Source of the DNA: Candidatus Acidifodinimicrobium mancum
Lineage (GTDB): Archaea > Nanobdellota > Nanobdellia > Parvarchaeales > Parvarchaeaceae
Assembly: GCA_015121965.1 (NCBI GenBank)
Contig: JADFAP010000037.1
Coordinates: forward strand, 1-25,100
DNA: 25,100 nucleotides
Reading direction: 5' to 3'
Of the stretch, positions 21,933 through 25,100 are shown one piece after another; positions within the stretch are counted from its first letter, which is position 1; every line of letters begins with the position of its first letter. The translations under genes were made by a program, and so were the position numbers. Below the pieces are notes generated by a model, which searched no databases, was not told the DNA's origin, and worked only from the letters and a program-made list of their open reading frames with translations.

Positions 21933-22668
21933 GGCTTTAAGTTCATTTGGATACGGTTTTTCCGTTTACAGGAACAAGTACATACTTATCTCCGCAGTCG
22001 CAGTTTTCCTCATATTCCTCTTTGTAGGCTATTTTATAATCTACAGTAATTTTGACCTTTACATCCACAATCCTTTAGTTCAAAGCGGATTGTACGTGTC
22101 TGGATATGATGTGACGGCTTCATCTGCCTTGTTTGTGATTGTCGCACTGATCGCTCTATATTTCATAAATTTTTCGCTGAATGAACAGAGGAGATTTAAC
22201 GGTAAGGTGAAGTTAGGTATGATTGTCTCCATTTCAAACAGGACTTATCTGAAGTTTCTGATAACCTCATCTGTCCAGATTATCCTCTCTGTTATAGGGT
22301 CTGTACTTTTCGTGATACCTGGGCTTTATTTGGGCACAAAAACATTCTTTCTTGGGGCTTCTTCAATTTACTATGATGATGACCTGCTTTCTTCTTTCAG
22401 GAGAGCATTCTCCGCTTCAAAAGGAAATTCTACGGGATCATTCATTGTTTTCTTGCTCTACCTTATTTTGTCAGCGTTTCTTATATATCTCGCTTTGGTT
22501 GTATCAAGTAGCGTTCTCATAAGCTATGTAATATACGGTTTCATCCTCTCATTCCTGCTTATATCATTCTTCTCGAGCGCTTACAGATTGCTGTCCTTCT
22601 CCTCCAATAAGAAGACCAGACTCGAAGAGTTGACTTCTGGATTTGCAGAATCAGAGAGCAGATTATGA
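21922..22668 (+). CDS. Polytopic membrane protein, GPDPase-membrane/DUF975-like
   Basis: This ~248-aa protein has 5-6 hydrophobic segments. The middle one ends in V-L-F-V-I-P-G-L-Y-L-G, a pattern seen in archaeal membrane domains related to the glycerophosphodiesterase membrane domain and DUF975. An acidic Y-Y-D-D-D-L loop follows, and the C terminus is soluble. The role is unknown; a membrane-integrity or transport-related job is only a guess. Two starts are possible: ATG 21904 (no ribosome-binding site) and ATG 21922, preceded by AGGAAGGA at 21912-21919. I use the latter. It overlaps nth by 11 nt and the methyltransferase by 4 nt (ATGA). Confidence 0.7.
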   Translation: MANEALSSFGYGFSVYRNKYILISAVAVFLIFLFVGYFIIYSNFDLYIHNPLVQSGLYVSGYDVTASSALFVIVALIALYFINFSLNEQRRFNGKVKLGMIVSISNRTYLKFLITSSVQIILSVIGSVLFVIPGLYLGTKTFFLGASSIYYDDDLLSSFRRAFSASKGNSTGSFIVFLLYLILSAFLIYLALVVSSSVLISYVIYGFILSFLLISFFSSAYRLLSFSSNKKTRLEELTSGFAESESRL

Positions 22669-23237
22669 TAGGTGTTTCAGAGGACCCGCGGGTCTATCCG
22701 GTGTCAGAGGATTCAATGCTTCTTTTGAAGGCAGTCGAAGCAAGCAGGGGCAAAGTGCTGGACATGTGCGCGGGAACCGGCGTTGTTGGACTGAATGCAG
22801 CAAAGTTTGCTGATGAGGTCACTTTGGTAGATATAAATGAATATGCATTAAATCTTATCAATCTGAATGCGAGTAAAAACAACATAGATAACATAAGGGT
22901 GATAAAATCCGATCTGTTCAGCGAGTTAGAAAACGAGAAGTTCGACGTGATATTTATGAACCCGCCGTATCTCCCTGGAAACGCTTCAACCTCAGATTAC
23001 CTAGACATAGCCACGATAGGGGGCAAAGAGGGGCATGAGTTTACCGAGAGATTTGTATTGGAAGCCAAGAAGCACCTCGAGCCTGGCGGAAGGATATTCA
23101 TGGTCCTTTCAACAAAGTATAATACAGAAAAGGTTTACAAGGCCATGCGAAGTGTCGGTTTGAGCTACAGAGTCATTGATTCGGAAAGCTTCTTCTTCGA
23201 GAAGCTCATCCTTATCGAAGCTTATTCTGAGGGCTAG
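22665..23237 (+). CDS. Mtq2/HemK2-type protein glutamine methyltransferase
   Basis: This 190-aa class I SAM-dependent methyltransferase has the HemK-family features: V-Y-P-V-S-E-D-S-M-L-L near the N terminus, SAM loop D33-M-C-A-G-T-G39, acidic D56 at the end of strand 2, and the catalytic N99-P-P-Y102. The short form without an N-terminal domain matches archaeal/eukaryotic Mtq2, which methylates the GGQ glutamine of release factor aRF1 with its Trm112 partner. That substrate is inferred from the family. It starts inside the stop codon of the preceding membrane protein gene. Confidence 0.85.
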   Translation: MIGVSEDPRVYPVSEDSMLLLKAVEASRGKVLDMCAGTGVVGLNAAKFADEVTLVDINEYALNLINLNASKNNIDNIRVIKSDLFSELENEKFDVIFMNPPYLPGNASTSDYLDIATIGGKEGHEFTERFVLEAKKHLEPGGRIFMVLSTKYNTEKVYKAMRSVGLSYRVIDSESFFFEKLILIEAYSEG

Positions 23238-23271
23238 ATCGAACCCCGAAATCTGATTTTTCTAAGATTAT

Positions 23272-23670
23272 TCAGGAATTTACGCTTGCGGAAGGCGAAA
23301 GAACGTCACCTTTCTCGACTTTTACAAAGTCCGGCACGACTAGCAAATAATCCTCGTCTATTCCGACTATCTGCGCACCGGCTGCGTCTGCGCTTCTCTT
23401 TATCTTTGTAATCGTCCTCTTGAGTTCTTCCATTCCACCTTTTTCTCTTAATTCCTTCACCTTTACAAAGACCAGTGTATAACCCGACCTTATATCATTA
23501 AGTAAGGCGCTTGCGTCTTCGTATTTTACCAGGACAAAGTACTTCACATAGACCTTCGCCGATGGTTTATCACCCTTTTCAACTTCTAGCTCAACATACT
23601 GGCCAGAATTCTCTACATCCACTTTTTTCTTAAATACATTAAGAAAACTGTCAAAAGATAGGTTTGTCAT
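23272..23670 (-). CDS. sepF: Archaeal cell-division protein SepF
   Basis: This 132-aa protein has an amphipathic N-terminal helix (M-T-N-L-S-F-D-S-F-L-N-V-F-K-K-K) fit for membrane binding, a short linker, and a SepF core domain of ~85 residues containing D-I-R-S-G-Y-T-L-V-F-V. Its second half runs S-A-D-A-A-G-A-Q-I-V-G-I-D-E-D-Y-L-L-V-V-P. Archaeal SepF anchors FtsZ at the division site. I place the start at ATG 23670 because GGTGA precedes it by 5 nt. The longer frame to 23703 would need a TTG start that sits in the TATA box. Confidence 0.82.
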   Translation of the reverse strand: MTNLSFDSFLNVFKKKVDVENSGQYVELEVEKGDKPSAKVYVKYFVLVKYEDASALLNDIRSGYTLVFVKVKELREKGGMEELKRTITKIKRSADAAGAQIVGIDEDYLLVVPDFVKVEKGDVLSPSASVNS

Positions 23671-23702
23671 ATCGATCACCTTAATATCAATTATTCTTTT
23701 CA

Positions 23703-23713
23703 ATATTTAAATG
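23703..23713 (-). promoter_or_regulatory. TATA box of sepF
   Basis: The minus strand reads CATTTAAATAT. Expected initiation near 23682 leaves a ~12-nt leader that contains the GGTGA ribosome-binding site, unlike the leaderless genes elsewhere in the window. Confidence 0.5.
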
Positions 23714-23735
23714 TATTGAACTTCGGCTGCTCAAA

Positions 23736-23818
23736 TGCAGGGGGTGGGATTCGAACCCACGAAGACCTGAGTCATAAGGTCCTAAGCCTTACGCGTTTGA
23801 CCGCTTCGCCACCCCTGC
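23736..23818 (-). tRNA. tRNA-Leu (anticodon UAG)
   Basis: The minus strand gives an 83-nt class II tRNA. It has acceptor GCAGGGG/CCCCTGC, anticodon stem TAAGG/CCTTA with loop CTTAGGA (anticodon TAG, reading CUA), a long variable arm, T-arm GTGGG TTCGAAT CCCAC, and discriminator A. CCA is not encoded and no intron is seen. A TTATTTAG box near 23843-23850 is placed as a TATA element. Confidence 0.96.
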
Positions 23819-23911
23819 GGTTTGTTTCCTTCTATTCTTATTCTAAATAACAAGACACCATAATTTAAGTTTCTCTTTTTCACATGGCATGATATAGAAT
23901 ATTCTTAGATG

Positions 23912-24286
23912 TCATTCCCCAGATAATTTAATTTTAAGTGCCTTCTCTAATTTTCTGGTCAAATCTATCCTAGGGACAAGCTTCCCGTTTATAACCTTGT
24001 TCAGCTCGTCAACTGGCGTTTTTGTCTCCTTGCTTAACTCTTCTATGCTCATGTTCCTAGATCTTATTGCTTCTTTTAGTTTATTTGAAAAATTAAAATC
24101 TACATCCCCTCCATATAAATCCTCTATAGTGGCTCCATTATTGTGTGCATGCTCATCTTTATTTTCTCCAATCTCAGACAGTATCTTTCCATTTTTTGCG
24201 CAGCTGATGCACGCTATAAACACCGATCCTTCTATCTCAACTTTGTAGAACTTCTTATCGCTCAATCCGCATATCTCGCAGTTCAT
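23912..24286 (-). CDS. Archaeal multiprotein bridging factor 1 (aMBF1)
   Basis: This 124-aa protein has an N-terminal zinc ribbon (C3-x2-C6 and C26-x2-C29), an acidic linker (~35-65), and a C-terminal Xre-type helix-turn-helix (~67-122, with S-I-E-E-L-S-K-E-T and L-N-K-V-I-N-G-K). This order matches aMBF1, a co-activator-like protein thought to act in transcription or on the ribosome. The linker contains a short His-Asn run (H-A-H-N-N-G). It follows pheT by one base and is probably co-transcribed with it. Confidence 0.88.
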   Translation of the reverse strand: MNCEICGLSDKKFYKVEIEGSVFIACISCAKNGKILSEIGENKDEHAHNNGATIEDLYGGDVDFNFSNKLKEAIRSRNMSIEELSKETKTPVDELNKVINGKLVPRIDLTRKLEKALKIKLSGE

Positions 24287-24287
24287 C

Positions 24288-25100
24288 TCATGCCTCTAAG
24301 ATCCTATCCAAGAAGACTTCGGCTACGCTAGTCGGGAAAGGTATATTAAACTTGTTTAGAACGCGTGGATGAATCTCGCCTATTACGCCTATCACCTTAT
24401 CATTGTACAGAATATCCCCACATCTGCCTTTTATGAAGGTCTGCTCAAATTTTGTATTCTCTGAAACCTTTAAGTCGTCTATGTCAAATATATTAGAGAG
24501 TACAATTTTCATTACGGCTTTTACGTCGCTGAAGTTCGCGTCTGCACCAGAATATGTTATAGATAAATGAAGCCTGTTGGAGAAGTTGGTGTCTGAGGTT
24601 GGATCGAATTCTACCACATAGCCTACATCAAATAACTTTTGTGGGAATTTCTTATTTATGTTATTGGAGACGAACCTTAAAATCTCTGGAAATATTAAGC
24701 GTCTGGTCATACTTATCTCCGAGCTTCTTGATTCAGACAATTTTGCATAATCCTCTCTCTTTAGCCCAATGTTATCAAACTGGACCACCTCGTTTGTAAG
24801 GATGTTTGCGTCCAACTCCTGATATCCTGCGCCGGCCATTATGTTGGCTATGAAGTCAGATAGTTTGCTTTCCTTAAGTTTTTCGCCAGTGAAGTACGTC
24901 TTTATAGGCAAAGGTTTGAGATTTGAAACGCCATAAAACCTTAGAATGTCGTCGATTATATCTACCTGGCTTATCACGTCATCTCTGTAGAACGGAATTT
25001 CAACGGTATAAACGCCTTTTTCAAACTTGACTCCATAGTCAGCATGTTTAAGCAATTTTATGATCTCTGCGAAGTCCATCTTGTCTCCTATAAATCTTTC
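24288..25100 (-). CDS. pheT: Phenylalanyl-tRNA synthetase beta subunit (C-terminal part)
   Basis: The frame is open to the end of the window, so the gene is cut by the edge. About 270 residues are visible of a protein that is usually ~550 aa in archaea. The start-like ATG at 25079 is internal. The visible part includes the B5 domain (I-P-F-Y-R-D-D-V, then D-I-I-D-D-I-L-R-F-Y-G-V) and the catalytic-like core. D-V-G-Y-V-V-E-F and the closing G-E-I-H-P-R-V-L also fit archaeal PheT. The enzyme charges tRNA-Phe as an alpha2-beta2 tetramer; the alpha subunit gene is not in view. Confidence 0.93.
   Translation of the reverse strand, partial: ERFIGDKMDFAEIIKLLKHADYGVKFEKGVYTVEIPFYRDDVISQVDIIDDILRFYGVSNLKPLPIKTYFTGEKLKESKLSDFIANIMAGAGYQELDANILTNEVVQFDNIGLKREDYAKLSESRSSEISMTRRLIFPEILRFVSNNINKKFPQKLFDVGYVVEFDPTSDTNFSNRLHLSITYSGADANFSDVKAVMKIVLSNIFDIDDLKVSENTKFEQTFIKGRCGDILYNDKVIGVIGEIHPRVLNKFNIPFPTSVAEVFLDRILEA

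Noticed and set aside
23671..23703. TTG start for a 143-aa SepF
   Set aside because: The codon lies within the TATA box, while ATG 23670 has GGTGA at the right distance and begins the membrane-targeting helix.
1..25100. CRISPR array, transposon or prophage
   Set aside because: I saw no spaced direct repeats, no terminal inverted repeats, and no transposase, integrase, cas or phage structural gene on either strand.

Overview
The window is a gene-dense piece of an archaeal chromosome. TATA-like boxes sit 25-29 bp ahead of leaderless starts, the ribosomal proteins, proteasome, exosome, clamp loader and MBF1 are of archaeal type, and intergenic spaces are very short. Several informational proteins are short or divergent (clamp-loader large subunit, uS3, uL29). 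Together with a respiratory complex I module this suggests a small-genome, respiring DPANN archaeon such as the ARMAN/Micrarchaeota-Parvarchaeota type. The assignment is an inference from gene content; no 16S rRNA is present.

Layout. (1) 1-1.9 kb: tRNA-Phe on the minus strand, an MNT-HEPN nucleotidyltransferase pair, and a dCMP-deaminase-like gene. (2) 1.95-7.55 kb, plus strand: one long translationally coupled operon for RNA processing and protein turnover. Its order is small membrane protein, Pop5 (RNase P), proteasome alpha, SBDS, Rrp4, Rrp41, an FAU-1/RNase E-G-like protein, Rrp42, RpoK. (3) 7.54-10.96 kb, minus strand: clamp loader RfcL (strongly eroded ATPase motifs) and RfcS, then a KaiC-like ATPase with a winged-helix/low-complexity partner. 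(4) 10.96-11.43 kb: the only gap above 300 bases. It holds a minus-strand RNase P RNA gene, recognised by its conserved core and a perfect P1 helix, plus three promoters. (5) 11.43-13.76 kb, plus strand: a fragment of the S10 ribosomal operon (uL2, uS19, uL22, uS3, uL29) with long out-of-frame overlaps. (6) 13.78-19.07 kb, minus strand: nuoJKLMN, the proton-pumping membrane arm of complex I without the peripheral-arm genes. (7) 19.15-23.24 kb: DUF483-like protein, GNAT acetyltransferase, a two-TM coiled-coil protein, endonuclease III, a polytopic membrane protein and an Mtq2/HemK-type methyltransferase. (8) 23.27-25.10 kb, minus strand: SepF, tRNA-Leu, aMBF1 and the 3' part of pheT, which runs off the window.

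How the genes work together: regions 2, 4 and 5 form an RNA-processing and ribosome-building block (RNase P RNA and protein, exosome, SBDS, FAU-1, ribosomal proteins). Region 6 supplies proton pumping. First genes of transcripts tend to be leaderless, while internal genes use Shine-Dalgarno motifs or 4-nt overlaps. No CRISPR array, insertion sequence or phage module was seen. The most unusual signals are lineage-type erosions of normally invariant residues: the uS3 KH-domain GXXG loop, the RfcL ATPase motifs, and channel residues in NuoL, NuoM and NuoN. FAU-1 inside the exosome operon and the KaiC/winged-helix pair are also notable.
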